Shown in pieces: positions 40,526-48,646 of a DNA stretch of 64,000 nt. The stretch is from Quadrisphaera setariae. Its GTDB lineage: Bacteria > Actinomycetota > Actinomycetes > Actinomycetales > Quadrisphaeraceae. The translations under genes and the position numbers were made by a program. The stretch spans positions 310,001-374,000 of the forward strand of contig NZ_VKAC01000004.1 in the NCBI RefSeq assembly GCF_008041935.1. Reading direction: 5' to 3'. The notes beneath the pieces are model-generated. The model was not told the DNA's origin. It saw nothing but the letters and a program-made list of their open reading frames with translations, and searched no databases. Positions within the stretch are counted from its first letter, which is position 1. Every line of letters begins with the position of its first letter.

Positions 40526-41302
40526 TCAGGTCGACGGCGAGGGAGGCAGCACGCAGAGCTCGTTGCCGGACGGGTCGGCGAAGACCAGCCACGGCAGCTC
40601 GCCAGGAGCCGACAGGGACGTCGCGCCCAGCGCGAGCAGCCGCTCGACCACCGCGCGCTCGCCGTCGTCGTCCTGCTCCTGCAGGTCCGACGCGTCGCGG
40701 CGCACGTCGAGGTGGACGCGGTTCTTGCCGCCCCGTCCTGCTGGCTTGGGGCGCGGCTCCGGGCAGAGCGCCAGCAGGGGCCCGATGCCGCCGGGGTGCT
40801 GCAGCGCGGGCGCACCAGCGACGTCGTCCGTGCGCCTCCAGCCGGAGACCGCCGCCCAGAAGGCGGCGTCGCGCTCGGGGTCGGCGCTGTCGAGGGGCAG
40901 GCCGACGACCGGGCCGGTCGTGACCTCGTACCCGGGGCGGTCGGGCATGACGCAGAAGGCACCGCCCTCGGGGTCGACGAGGACGGTCCAGGGGACGTCG
41001 TCGCCCTGGCCGACGTCCGCGGGCTCAGCCCCCAGCCCCAGCAGCCGCTGGACGAGGTCGTCGAGCGCGGTGCCGCCGCGGAGGTCCAGGTGGAGCCGAG
41101 GCGGCGCGGCGCTGGGGTGCCCGACGCGGGGGAAGCACAGGTCGAGGAACGCACCGGTCGCCGGGTCGAGCGCCAGCCGCGCCTCCAGGAGGTCGGGCTC
41201 GTCGGTGATGACGCGGGCGCCGAGCGCCGCGGCCCAGAAGCCGCCGAGCGCGCGCGGGTCGCGGGCGTCCCAGACCACGTTCTCCAGGTGCACGCCGCCC
41301 AT
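40526..41302 (-). CDS. VOC-family (glyoxalase-like) protein with two domains
   Basis: A 258-residue protein with two VOC (glyoxalase-6 type) halves: the first starts VHLENVVWDARDPRALGGFWAAAL, the second around PERDAAFWAAVSGW. Each has the pseudo-symmetric betaalphabetabetabeta pattern ending in WTVLVDPEGGAFCVMP and WLVFADPSGNELCVLP. The DPEGNEFC-like ends are common to this metal-independent subgroup, whose substrates are unknown. A QEQDDDGER loop contains the recurrent 12-mer. The gene diverges from the OYE gene. Confidence 0.87.
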   Translation of the reverse strand: MGGVHLENVVWDARDPRALGGFWAAALGARVITDEPDLLEARLALDPATGAFLDLCFPRVGHPSAAPPRLHLDLRGGTALDDLVQRLLGLGAEPADVGQGDDVPWTVLVDPEGGAFCVMPDRPGYEVTTGPVVGLPLDSADPERDAAFWAAVSGWRRTDDVAGAPALQHPGGIGPLLALCPEPRPKPAGRGGKNRVHLDVRRDASDLQEQDDDGERAVVERLLALGATSLSAPGELPWLVFADPSGNELCVLPPSPST

Positions 41303-41338
41303 GCTCGCCGCTCTCAGCCAGCACTGCGCGCTGTGAGG

Positions 41339-41365
41339 AGGTCGTCACTGAGCGCACGACGACCT
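41339..41365. promoter_or_regulatory. Inverted repeat in the VOC/OYE divergent gap
   Basis: AGGTCGTC (41339-41346) and GACGACCT (41358-41365) form an 8-bp dyad with 11-base spacing in the 146-base gap between divergent genes. It may be an operator for a dimeric regulator, none of which is encoded next to it. Confidence 0.35.
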
Positions 41366-41448
41366 GACACACCGTTGACGCGGGGACGTCGTCGACTGTC
41401 CACGAGGCCAGTTCCACCCGGCCCCCCGATCCGAGCGAAGGACGTGAC

Positions 41449-42648
41449 GTGGCCGACCTCTTCTCCCCCTTCACCCTCAAGGGCGTGACGCTGCGCAACC
41501 GGATCGTCATGTCACCGATGACGATGTACCGGTCCGTGGACGGCCACGCCAACGACTTCCACGTCATGCACCTGGGTGCCCGGGCCGCCGGCGGCTTCGG
41601 GCTGCTGTTCCCCGAGCAGATCGCCATCACCCCCGACGGCCGCACCACCGTGCACTGCGGAGGCCTGTACGACGACAGCCAGATCGCCGGGTGGAAGCGC
41701 ACCACCGACATCGTGAAGTCCATGGGTGGCGTCAGCGCCATCCAGCTGGGCCACACCGGCCGCAAGGGCAGCGCGGTGGCGCCCTGGGAGGGCGGACACC
41801 AGATCGCCGCCGACCACCCCGAGGGCTGGGAGTGCCGCGGCCCGTCCGCGGTGCCGTACGGAGCCGACCACCCCCACCCGGTGCACGAGCTGACCGTCGC
41901 GGAGATCGCCGAGGTCCACCAGGCGTACGCCGAGACCGCCGTGCGGGCCGTCGAGGCGGGCTACGAGTGGATCGAGATGCACTACGCGCACGGCTACCTC
42001 GGCGCGAGCTTCTTCTCGCCCCTCGCCAACCAGCGCACCGACCAGTACGGGGGCAGCCTGGAGAACCGGGTGCGCTTCCACACCGAGGCCCTCGACGCGG
42101 TGCGGTCCGTCATCCCCGAGCGCATCCCGCTGACGATGCGCCTGGGCGCCGACGACCTGCACCCCGCCGGCGCCACCATGGACGAGGCCGTCGCGGCGAT
42201 CTCCCTCATGAAGGAGCACGGTCTCGACCTGGCCGACATCTCCGCCGGCTTCAACACCCCCGACATGGACGGCACACCGCTCGGTGAGCCGTCCGGCTTC
42301 CTCGCCCGGGCCCTGCGCGTCAAGCGCGAGGCGGGCCTGCCCGTCGGCGTGAGCTGGAACCTGGGGGTGCCGGCCAACGCCGAGCGCGCGGTGCAGGCGG
42401 GCCTCGACCTCGTCTTCCTCGGCCGGCCGGCGCTGGCCAACCCGCACTGGCCGGTGTGGGCCGCGCGCGAGCTGGGCCACCCCTCGCCGTTCGACCTCGT
42501 CCCCGAGGATTACAGCTGGTGGCTCAAGAACTTCCGCGGCCACGCACCCAGCATCGGGTGGCCCGAGCCCGCCCCTGCCGCGGAGATCGACCTCGACGCC
42601 GCGGGCACCGGCGTGCCCCACCAGCAGCGCTCGCGCGTCGACGCCTGA
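41449..42648 (+). CDS. Old Yellow Enzyme-family NADH:flavin oxidoreductase
   Basis: A 399-residue FMN TIM barrel: RNRIVMSPMTMYRS near the N-terminus, AIQLGHTGRKG, EMHYAHGYLGASFFSPLANQR, TDQYGGSLENRVRF, and the C-terminal LVFLGRPALANPHW. It is closest to the YqjM/NamA (thermophilic-like) group by its SPM-MY motif, but the redox-sensing Cys found there is Thr here (SPMTMY). OYEs reduce activated C=C bonds using NADPH. GAAGGA precedes the GTG. The C-terminal ~30 residues are less conserved. Confidence 0.92.
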   Translation: MADLFSPFTLKGVTLRNRIVMSPMTMYRSVDGHANDFHVMHLGARAAGGFGLLFPEQIAITPDGRTTVHCGGLYDDSQIAGWKRTTDIVKSMGGVSAIQLGHTGRKGSAVAPWEGGHQIAADHPEGWECRGPSAVPYGADHPHPVHELTVAEIAEVHQAYAETAVRAVEAGYEWIEMHYAHGYLGASFFSPLANQRTDQYGGSLENRVRFHTEALDAVRSVIPERIPLTMRLGADDLHPAGATMDEAVAAISLMKEHGLDLADISAGFNTPDMDGTPLGEPSGFLARALRVKREAGLPVGVSWNLGVPANAERAVQAGLDLVFLGRPALANPHWPVWAARELGHPSPFDLVPEDYSWWLKNFRGHAPSIGWPEPAPAAEIDLDAAGTGVPHQQRSRVDA

Positions 42649-42668
42649 CGCACCGGGCACTCCTGCCG

Positions 42669-42727
42669 GCTGCGGCGGAGTCCAGGGTCAGGATCAGTGC
42701 GTTCCTGACCCTGGACTCCGCCGCAGC
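42669..42727. terminator. Perfect 25-bp bidirectional hairpin
   Basis: Arms 42669-42693 and 42703-42727 are exact complements with a 9-base loop, located between the convergent OYE and aldo/keto reductase stops. The core GTCCAGGGTCAG is shared with the hairpin at 8362-8409. Confidence 0.85.
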
Positions 42728-42744
42728 GGGAAGTGGGCTCAGCC

Positions 42745-43605
42745 TCAGCCGAAGACGTCGGGGTCCGGGCCGAGGCGCTGGCCGCGCTCGAGGCCGGCGA
42801 TCGCGCTCATGTCCTCGTCGGTGAGCTCGAAGCCGAACAGGTCGATGTTCGACCGGATGCGCGAGGGCGTCACCGACTTCGGGATGACGATGTTCCCCAG
42901 CTGCAGGTGCCAGCGGAGCACGACCTGCGCGGGCTCCTTGCCGTGCGCGGCGGCGATCTTGCCGATGGTCTCGTCGGCGAGGAGGTCACCGCCCTGGCCG
43001 ATGGGGCTCCACGCCTCGGTGGCGATGCCGTGCTCGGCGTGGAACGCGCGCAGGTCCTCCTGCTGCATCCACGGGTGCAGCTCCACCTGGTTCACCGAGG
43101 GGACCACGCCGGTCTCGTCGAACAGCGCGCGCAGGTGCGTCTTCTGGAAGTTGGAGACGCCGATGGAGCGGATGCGGCCGGCCTCCTTGAGCTCAGCGAA
43201 GGTCTTCCACACCTCCACGAAGTTCACCTGGTCCGAGCCGGGCCAGTGGATGAGCCACAGGTCGAGGCGCTCCAGCTGCAGCTTGGCCATCGAGTCGTCG
43301 AAGGCCGCCAGCGCCGCGTCGCGGCCGCCGGCGCGGTCGGCGTTGGCGAGCTTGGTGGTGACGAAGACGTCCTCGTGGGTCAGGCCGAGGCTGCTCTGGG
43401 CGGTGCGCAGCGCGTCACCGACACCGGCCTCGTTGCGGTAGCCGGCCGCGGTGTCGACGTGCCGGTACCCACTGGACAGAGCCTCCAGCACGGTCTCGTC
43501 GGTCCTCTCGGGCGCGACCTGGAAGACGCCGAGGCCGACCTGCGGGATCTGCACGCCGTCGTTGAGGGTGACGAAGGGGACGGTGGTTCCGAACTCGAGG
43601 GGCAT
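42745..43605 (-). CDS. Aldo/keto reductase
   Basis: A 286-residue AKR with the complete catalytic tetrad: Asp51 and Tyr56 (HVDTAAGYRNE), Lys in VTTKLAN and His in LIHWPG. Cofactor contacts SNFQ and the C-terminal PKSVTPSRIRSN are present, pointing to NADPH. It belongs to the 2,5-diketogluconate reductase-like group. The ATG at 43605 lies 6 bases after TACGGT on the minus strand and has no ribosome-binding site. Confidence 0.94.
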   Translation of the reverse strand: MPLEFGTTVPFVTLNDGVQIPQVGLGVFQVAPERTDETVLEALSSGYRHVDTAAGYRNEAGVGDALRTAQSSLGLTHEDVFVTTKLANADRAGGRDAALAAFDDSMAKLQLERLDLWLIHWPGSDQVNFVEVWKTFAELKEAGRIRSIGVSNFQKTHLRALFDETGVVPSVNQVELHPWMQQEDLRAFHAEHGIATEAWSPIGQGGDLLADETIGKIAAAHGKEPAQVVLRWHLQLGNIVIPKSVTPSRIRSNIDLFGFELTDEDMSAIAGLERGQRLGPDPDVFG

Positions 43606-43611
43606 CGTTCG

Positions 43612-43617
43612 ACCGTA
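43612..43617 (-). promoter_or_regulatory. -10 box TACGGT of a leaderless promoter
   Basis: TACGGT (minus strand) ends 6 bases before the aldo/keto reductase ATG. Confidence 0.6.
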
Positions 43618-43764
43618 GGCGCGCCGGCGCGGCGCGGCACGTCAGAGGACCGGTGCACGCTCGCTCCCTCGGCGGCCGCTGGTGCACCACCACCCCGCCC
43701 GGCCCGGCACCACCTCGCACGATCATGCGGCTCCGCGCCACATCCGCAGAGCGGTCCGCCCTTC

Positions 43765-43853
43765 GACCGAGGAAGCGCCTCATGAGTCGAGAAGACGCCC
43801 CGTCAGCGCGCCTCTTGGGGCGTCTTCTCGGGCGGAGGGACGCTTTCGCGTGC
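43765..43853. repeat. Head-to-head 20-bp repeat array B
   Basis: Minus-strand units GACGGGGCGTCTTCTCGACT (43804-43785) and CATGAGGCGCTTCCTCGGTC (43784-43765) face plus-strand units CTTGGGGCGTCTTCTCGGGC (43814-43833) and GGAGGGACGCTTTCGCGTGC (43834-43853). The inner pair forms a 13-bp perfect stem (43789-43801/43817-43829). The stop and last codons of the dehydrogenase gene (43803) lie inside the array. Confidence 0.75.
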
Positions 43854-44726
43854 GCTCCGGTCGGTGATCGTCCGCACCACCGCCGCCACGTCCAGACCGC
43901 CGTCGCCGCGCTCCACGCCCTCCGCGCACAAGTCGCGGCAGACGTCGAGCAGCGGGCTCGCGATCCCGGCAGCGCGCGCGGCGTCGGTCATGAGGGAGGC
44001 GTTCATGAGCACGTCGGCCAGTGAGGCCCGTGGCGCCCAGTCCTGGTCGACGAGCTCGGCGGACTTCACCCTGGAGATCGGCGACGACACCTGCCCGGAG
44101 TCGAGCACCTCGCGCAGCAGCGTGGGATCGAGTCCGTGGGCCGCGGCGAAGTGGAAGGACTCCGCCAGCCCGGTCATCAGCGCGATGAGGAACGTGTTCA
44201 CCGCGAGCTTCGTCGTCAGCGCCGCTGGGACCTCACCGCAGAACGTGGTGGAGGCGCAGAAGTGGCGCAGTAGCGGGGTGACGCGCTCGACGGCGTCGCG
44301 CGCACCGGCCGTCATCCCCACCAGCGCCGCCTCCTCGGCAGGGCGGCGGGACCCGGAGACCGGCGCCTCGACGAGCACGCCGCCGTCGGCCGAGACCCGC
44401 TCGGGCAGCGCGCGCGAGCGCTCCGGCGCCACCGTGCCGGTGTTGACCACCGTCCGCCCGGCGAGCAGCTCGCTGCGCCGGTCACCCAGGGCGGCGAGGA
44501 CGTCGTCGAGGGCGTCGGCGTTCGCGGGCATGAGGACGACGACGTCGCTGCGCTCGAACAGGTCGAGGACGTCGACGGCGCGGCGAGCGCCGGCGGCCTC
44601 CAGGGCCAGCGCCGGTGCTGGCGAGCGGTTCCACACCGTCAGCGGGACACCCGCTCGGAGGAGGTGGCCCGCCATCGGAGCACCCATGATCCCCAGCCCG
44701 GCGAACCCCACGCGCACGTCGTCCAC
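43803..44726 (-). CDS. NAD(P)-dependent beta-hydroxyacid dehydrogenase (HIBADH family)
   Basis: A 307-residue protein with Rossmann loop VGFAGLGIMGAPMAGHLL, the substrate motif VEAPVSGSRRPAE (DxPVSGG type) and the catalytic Lys in LTTKLAVNTFL. This is the family of 3-hydroxyisobutyrate and tartronate semialdehyde reductases. The specific substrate is not set by these motifs. The GTG at 44726 is preceded by CACGAT plus 7 bases; the longer frame to 44813 runs into a repeat array and is not preferred. The last ~50 bases of the coding region form part of repeat array B. Confidence 0.9.
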   Translation of the reverse strand: MDDVRVGFAGLGIMGAPMAGHLLRAGVPLTVWNRSPAPALALEAAGARRAVDVLDLFERSDVVVLMPANADALDDVLAALGDRRSELLAGRTVVNTGTVAPERSRALPERVSADGGVLVEAPVSGSRRPAEEAALVGMTAGARDAVERVTPLLRHFCASTTFCGEVPAALTTKLAVNTFLIALMTGLAESFHFAAAHGLDPTLLREVLDSGQVSSPISRVKSAELVDQDWAPRASLADVLMNASLMTDAARAAGIASPLLDVCRDLCAEGVERGDGGLDVAAVVRTITDRSARESVPPPEKTPQEAR

Positions 44727-44754
44727 GCCGGGGATCGTGGCACCGCGCTCCGGC

Positions 44755-44862
44755 TCCTTCGTGATGGCCCCTTGGCTGCGCAGATGCCCCATCGGCAGCG
44801 TCGATGGGGCCATCTGCGTCGCGAAGGGGCCATCTCAGCGGGCATGGGGCCACCTCCGCAGC
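44755..44862. repeat. Head-to-head 20-bp repeat array C
   Basis: Plus-strand units GATGGGGCCATCTGCGTCGC (44803-44822), GAAGGGGCCATCTCAGCGGG (44823-44842) and CATGGGGCCACCTCCGCAGC (44843-44862) are spaced 20 bases apart. Minus-strand units 44793-44775 (19 bases) and 44774-44755 face them. An 11-bp outer arm and a ~12-bp inner arm can pair. Located between the putA end and the dehydrogenase start. Confidence 0.75.
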
Positions 44863-44959
44863 TCAGGAAGGAGCGGTCGGGCCAGGGGTCCGGCGGGAAG
44901 GGAGGTGTGGGGCTCGTCCGGCGCTGCGGCCCCCCGGTCTCGCAGCGCCGGACGAGCGG

Positions 44960-47900
44960 TCAGGACAGCAGGTCGTCCACCAGGGGGGACGGCGTGCCGA
45001 ACCGGTGGGCCGTGGCGCTGACGGCCTGCTCGCGGAGGAACGGGAGCAGCTCCAGGCGGCCGGAGGCCGTGACCTGGCCGTGCCACACGGCGAGGTCGGG
45101 ACGACCGCCGGTGGCCCCCGCGAGCGCGCTCGCCGCGGCGGCAGCGCCCTCACGAGCACCGGCCGGGCCGATGAGCCTCACCCGCGTCAGCGACGACGAC
45201 GGCGCAGCCGCGGCGCGCGCCAGCCAGGCGTCGTCGTCCTCGACCACGGCGGTCGGGGCGCACGGCAGGGGCGCGGCCAGCGACACCTCGACGGGCGCTC
45301 CGGTCCGCGCAGCAGCGGCGAGGACTCGCTCGACGTCGACCGGCGAGGCACCGGGGACGGCGCGCACGGTGACCGGCGTCGGCACGTGGCGCAGCCAGTT
45401 GCGCTCGGAGACCAGGCCCGACGGGTCCTGCGGGGAGCCGAGCAGCGACTCCCACGCGGCGGCGTCGGACGCCGCGGCGCGGGCCAGGAAGCCCGCACCC
45501 TCGAGCGCGTCCGCGTCATCAGTGCGCTCCCACCGGGTGAGCCCCAGCAGGTAGGAGGGTCCACCGGCCTTGGTGCCCGCGCCCACCGCGGAGCGCTTCC
45601 ACCCGCCGAACGGCTGGCGCTGGACGATGGCGCCCGTGGTGCCGCGGTTGACGTAGAGGTTGCCGGCCTGGATGCGCGACGCCCACCGCCGCAGCTCGCC
45701 CGCGTCGAGGGAGTGGATGCCGGAGGTGAGCCCGTAGTCGACGTCGTTGACGACGTCGATCGCCTCGTCCAGCGTGCGCGCCGTCATGACGCCGAGCACC
45801 GGCCCGAACACCTCGGTGCGGTGGTACTTCGAGCCGCGCGCAACACCGGAGCGGATGCCCGGCGTCCACAGGCGCCCCGCGAGCGCGGCCTCGGGGCCGT
45901 CGGCGGGGACGTCGAGCGCGCGGGGCGCGAGCGCCCAGTGCTGCCCGGGCTCCAGCTCGGTGAGCCCCCAGTGCAGCGCGGAGCCCGGCTCGGGCCGCTC
46001 GGTGACGGGGCCGACCTGCGTGCGCGGGTCCCACGGGGCACCCACCACGAGGGAGGCGGCGGCGTCGAGCAGCTGGTCGTGGAAGCGGCGCGAGGTGGCC
46101 ACCGACCCGACGAGCACCACGAGCGAGGCCGCGGAGCACTTCTGCCCGGCGTGCCCGAACGCCGACGCCACGACGTCCCTCGCGGCGAGGTCGAGGTCGG
46201 CCGACGGCGTGACGACCATCGCGTTCTTGCCGGACGTCTCCGCCAGCAGCGGCAGGTCGGCGCGGAAGGTGCGGAACAGCTCAGCGGTGGCGTACGCGCC
46301 GGTGAGGATGACGCGGTCCACACGGGGCGAGCTCACGAGCTGCCGGCCGAGGCCGCCCTCGTCGACGGTGACCACGCGCAGCGCGTCGGCCGCGCCGACC
46401 TCGGCCAGGGCGGACGCGATGGCCTCGGCGAGCACCGCGCCGCAGCGCTGCGCGGGCTCAGCGGGCTTGAGGACGACGGCGGAGCCCGCGGCCAGCGCCG
46501 CGAGCACGCCCCCGGCGGGGATCGCCACGGGGAAGTTCCACGGCGGGGTGACCAGGGTGAGGCGCGCGGGCACGGCCCGGACGCCGTCGCGGGCCTCGAC
46601 CGCGGCCAGCTCGAGGGCCTGCCGCGCGTAGTAGTGCGCGAAGTCGACGGCCTCGGAGATCTCCGGGTCGGCCTGGTCGGCGGTCTTGCCGGCCTCGGAG
46701 GCCATCACCTCGAGCAGCTCGGGGCGGCGCGCCTCCAGGGCGCGACCGGCGGCGTGCAGCACCTCAGCCCGCTCGCGCGCAGGGCGGCGGCCCCACGCCT
46801 CCCCGGCGGTGGCCGTGCGGGCGAGGAGCTCGTCGAGGAGCTCGGCGTCATCGACGAGCGAGCCGGTGGCGCTGTGCCGGCCGGTGGTCCCGGCGCGCGA
46901 CGTGGCGGCGCGGGTGAGCGCGGCACGCACCCAGGCGCGGTGGCCCTCGACGGCCGGGTCGGAGTCGGGGGTGTTGACGAACCCCTCTTCCCACGGCACG
47001 TGCGGCAGCGCGAGGTACCGGTCCGCGGGCCGGTCGTAGCGGCGGTGGGCGAGCGGGGGCGCGTCGGCGTCGCCGTGCTCGACGAGCGCCTGGTCGCGCC
47101 AGCTCTCGAGCAGCCGCAGCGACTCCTCGTGGCGGGCCAGCTCGCGGGCGAACAGCGGAGAGGCGGGCGTGATCTCCGTGATGGCCGACATGAAGTTGTC
47201 GGGGCTGGCCACCTCCTCGAGGCGTCGCACGAGGTAGGCGATGGCCACGTCGAACTCCCGCGGGTGCACCACGGGTGTGTAGAGCAGCAGCGAGCCGGTC
47301 TCGCGACGCACGGCGGCGGCCTGCCCGGCGGCCATGCCGAGCAGCATCTCCACCTCCATGCCCTCGCGGGCGCCGCGCGCACCGGCGAGCAGCCAGGCGT
47401 GGGCGATGTCGAAGAGGTTGTGCCCGGCCACGCCCAGGCGCACGTTGGCGGTGCGCTCGGGGGTGAGCGCCCAGTCGAGCACCCGCTTGTAGTGGGCGTC
47501 GGAGGCGGCCTTGGTGTCCCAGGTGGCCAGGGGCCAGCCGTGGACGTCGGCGTCGACGCGCTCCATGGAGAGGTTGGCGCCCTTGACCAGGCGCACCTTG
47601 ATGGGGGCGCCTCCGGTGGCCACGCGCTGGGCGGCCCAGGACTGCAGGTGCTGCATGGCCGCGAGGGCGTCGGGCAGGTAGGCCTGCAGCACGATCCCGG
47701 CCTCGTAGCCCTTCAGGGACGGGCGGTCCAGCAGCCGGGTGAAGACCTCGAGGGTGAGGTCGAGGTCCTTGTACTCCTCCATGTCGAGGTTCAGGAACGT
47801 CGGGCGTCCGGCGGTGCGCGCTGCGGTCTCGTACAGCGGCGCGAGGCGCTCGACGACGTGCTCGACGTCCTCCTCGAACCCCCAGGGCGCGTGCGGGCCG

Positions 47901-48499
47901 ACCACGGCGGAGGTCTTCACCGAGACGTAGTCGACGTCGGGTCGCTCCACGAGGCGGCGCAGTCCCGCGAGGCGGCGGTCGGCCTCCCGCCCGCCGAGCA
48001 CGGCCTCGCCGAGGAGGTTGAGGTTGAGGCGCACGGGGGCGTCCGGCGTCCCGGCGCGGCGGGTCCGGGCCAGGCTCGTGCCGAGCTTGGCGTCGGTCGC
48101 GTCGACCACGAGGTGGCCCACCATCTCGCGCAGCGCCCGCTTGGCGGCGGGGACGACGACGCCGGGCACCACCGGCCCGAGCGCGCCTCCGGCCTTCACG
48201 GCCGAGCGCAGCGCCGGGGACAGGAACGCCGGCGGGCGCTGGGCGAGGCGGCGCAGCACGGCGGCGCCGGCGGCCGGATCCTCGGGACGGACGACGCCGT
48301 CGACGAAGCCGGTGGCGAACGCCAGGCCGTCGGGGTCGCGCAGGAGGCCGGCGAGCTGGTCGGCGGCGCGGGCCTCGGCGCCCTTGACGGGGTGTGCGGC
48401 GGCCTCGTCCAGCCAGCGGCGCACGAGGGCGGCGACGTCCTCGACGGACACCTCCGGAGCCGTGGGAGCGGCGGGGCGGCTGAGCTCGGCGGCGGTCAT
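44960..48499 (-). CDS. putA: Bifunctional proline dehydrogenase/L-glutamate gamma-semialdehyde dehydrogenase
   Basis: An 1179-residue PutA. The N-terminal half is a PRODH TIM barrel (about 60-440: VRLVKGANLSMERVDADVHGWPL, RLGVAGHNLFDIAHAWLL). The second half is the aldehyde dehydrogenase (about 520-980) with TSGKNAMVV near the general-base Glu, catalytic Cys788 in GHAGQKCSAAS and the cofactor-binding EVFGPVLGVMTA. The C-terminal ~200 residues form an extra domain, as in other actinobacterial PutA. It oxidises proline to glutamate using FAD and NAD. The ATG at 48499 follows CAGACT plus 7 bases; no ribosome-binding site is seen. A LysR gene diverges 147 bases away. Confidence 0.96.
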   Translation of the reverse strand: MTAAELSRPAAPTAPEVSVEDVAALVRRWLDEAAAHPVKGAEARAADQLAGLLRDPDGLAFATGFVDGVVRPEDPAAGAAVLRRLAQRPPAFLSPALRSAVKAGGALGPVVPGVVVPAAKRALREMVGHLVVDATDAKLGTSLARTRRAGTPDAPVRLNLNLLGEAVLGGREADRRLAGLRRLVERPDVDYVSVKTSAVVGPHAPWGFEEDVEHVVERLAPLYETAARTAGRPTFLNLDMEEYKDLDLTLEVFTRLLDRPSLKGYEAGIVLQAYLPDALAAMQHLQSWAAQRVATGGAPIKVRLVKGANLSMERVDADVHGWPLATWDTKAASDAHYKRVLDWALTPERTANVRLGVAGHNLFDIAHAWLLAGARGAREGMEVEMLLGMAAGQAAAVRRETGSLLLYTPVVHPREFDVAIAYLVRRLEEVASPDNFMSAITEITPASPLFARELARHEESLRLLESWRDQALVEHGDADAPPLAHRRYDRPADRYLALPHVPWEEGFVNTPDSDPAVEGHRAWVRAALTRAATSRAGTTGRHSATGSLVDDAELLDELLARTATAGEAWGRRPARERAEVLHAAGRALEARRPELLEVMASEAGKTADQADPEISEAVDFAHYYARQALELAAVEARDGVRAVPARLTLVTPPWNFPVAIPAGGVLAALAAGSAVVLKPAEPAQRCGAVLAEAIASALAEVGAADALRVVTVDEGGLGRQLVSSPRVDRVILTGAYATAELFRTFRADLPLLAETSGKNAMVVTPSADLDLAARDVVASAFGHAGQKCSAASLVVLVGSVATSRRFHDQLLDAAASLVVGAPWDPRTQVGPVTERPEPGSALHWGLTELEPGQHWALAPRALDVPADGPEAALAGRLWTPGIRSGVARGSKYHRTEVFGPVLGVMTARTLDEAIDVVNDVDYGLTSGIHSLDAGELRRWASRIQAGNLYVNRGTTGAIVQRQPFGGWKRSAVGAGTKAGGPSYLLGLTRWERTDDADALEGAGFLARAAASDAAAWESLLGSPQDPSGLVSERNWLRHVPTPVTVRAVPGASPVDVERVLAAAARTGAPVEVSLAAPLPCAPTAVVEDDDAWLARAAAAPSSSLTRVRLIGPAGAREGAAAAASALAGATGGRPDLAVWHGQVTASGRLELLPFLREQAVSATAHRFGTPSPLVDDLLS

Positions 48500-48646
48500 G
48501 CAGCGAAGTCTGCGCCGGACGGGCGTCGTGCAACAGGTCACCACCGATGAGCGTTGAGGCGCAGTACCGTTCACCCCAGGTGATCGCTCGTCCCGCCACC
48601 AGGACGACGACAGCGACGACAGCAACGACGACGGCGAGGAGCGCCC

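Noticed and set aside
44804-48550. 1248-codon open frame on the plus strand over putA
   Set aside because: Antisense shadow of PutA; low-complexity Gly/Arg/Val/His, no family.
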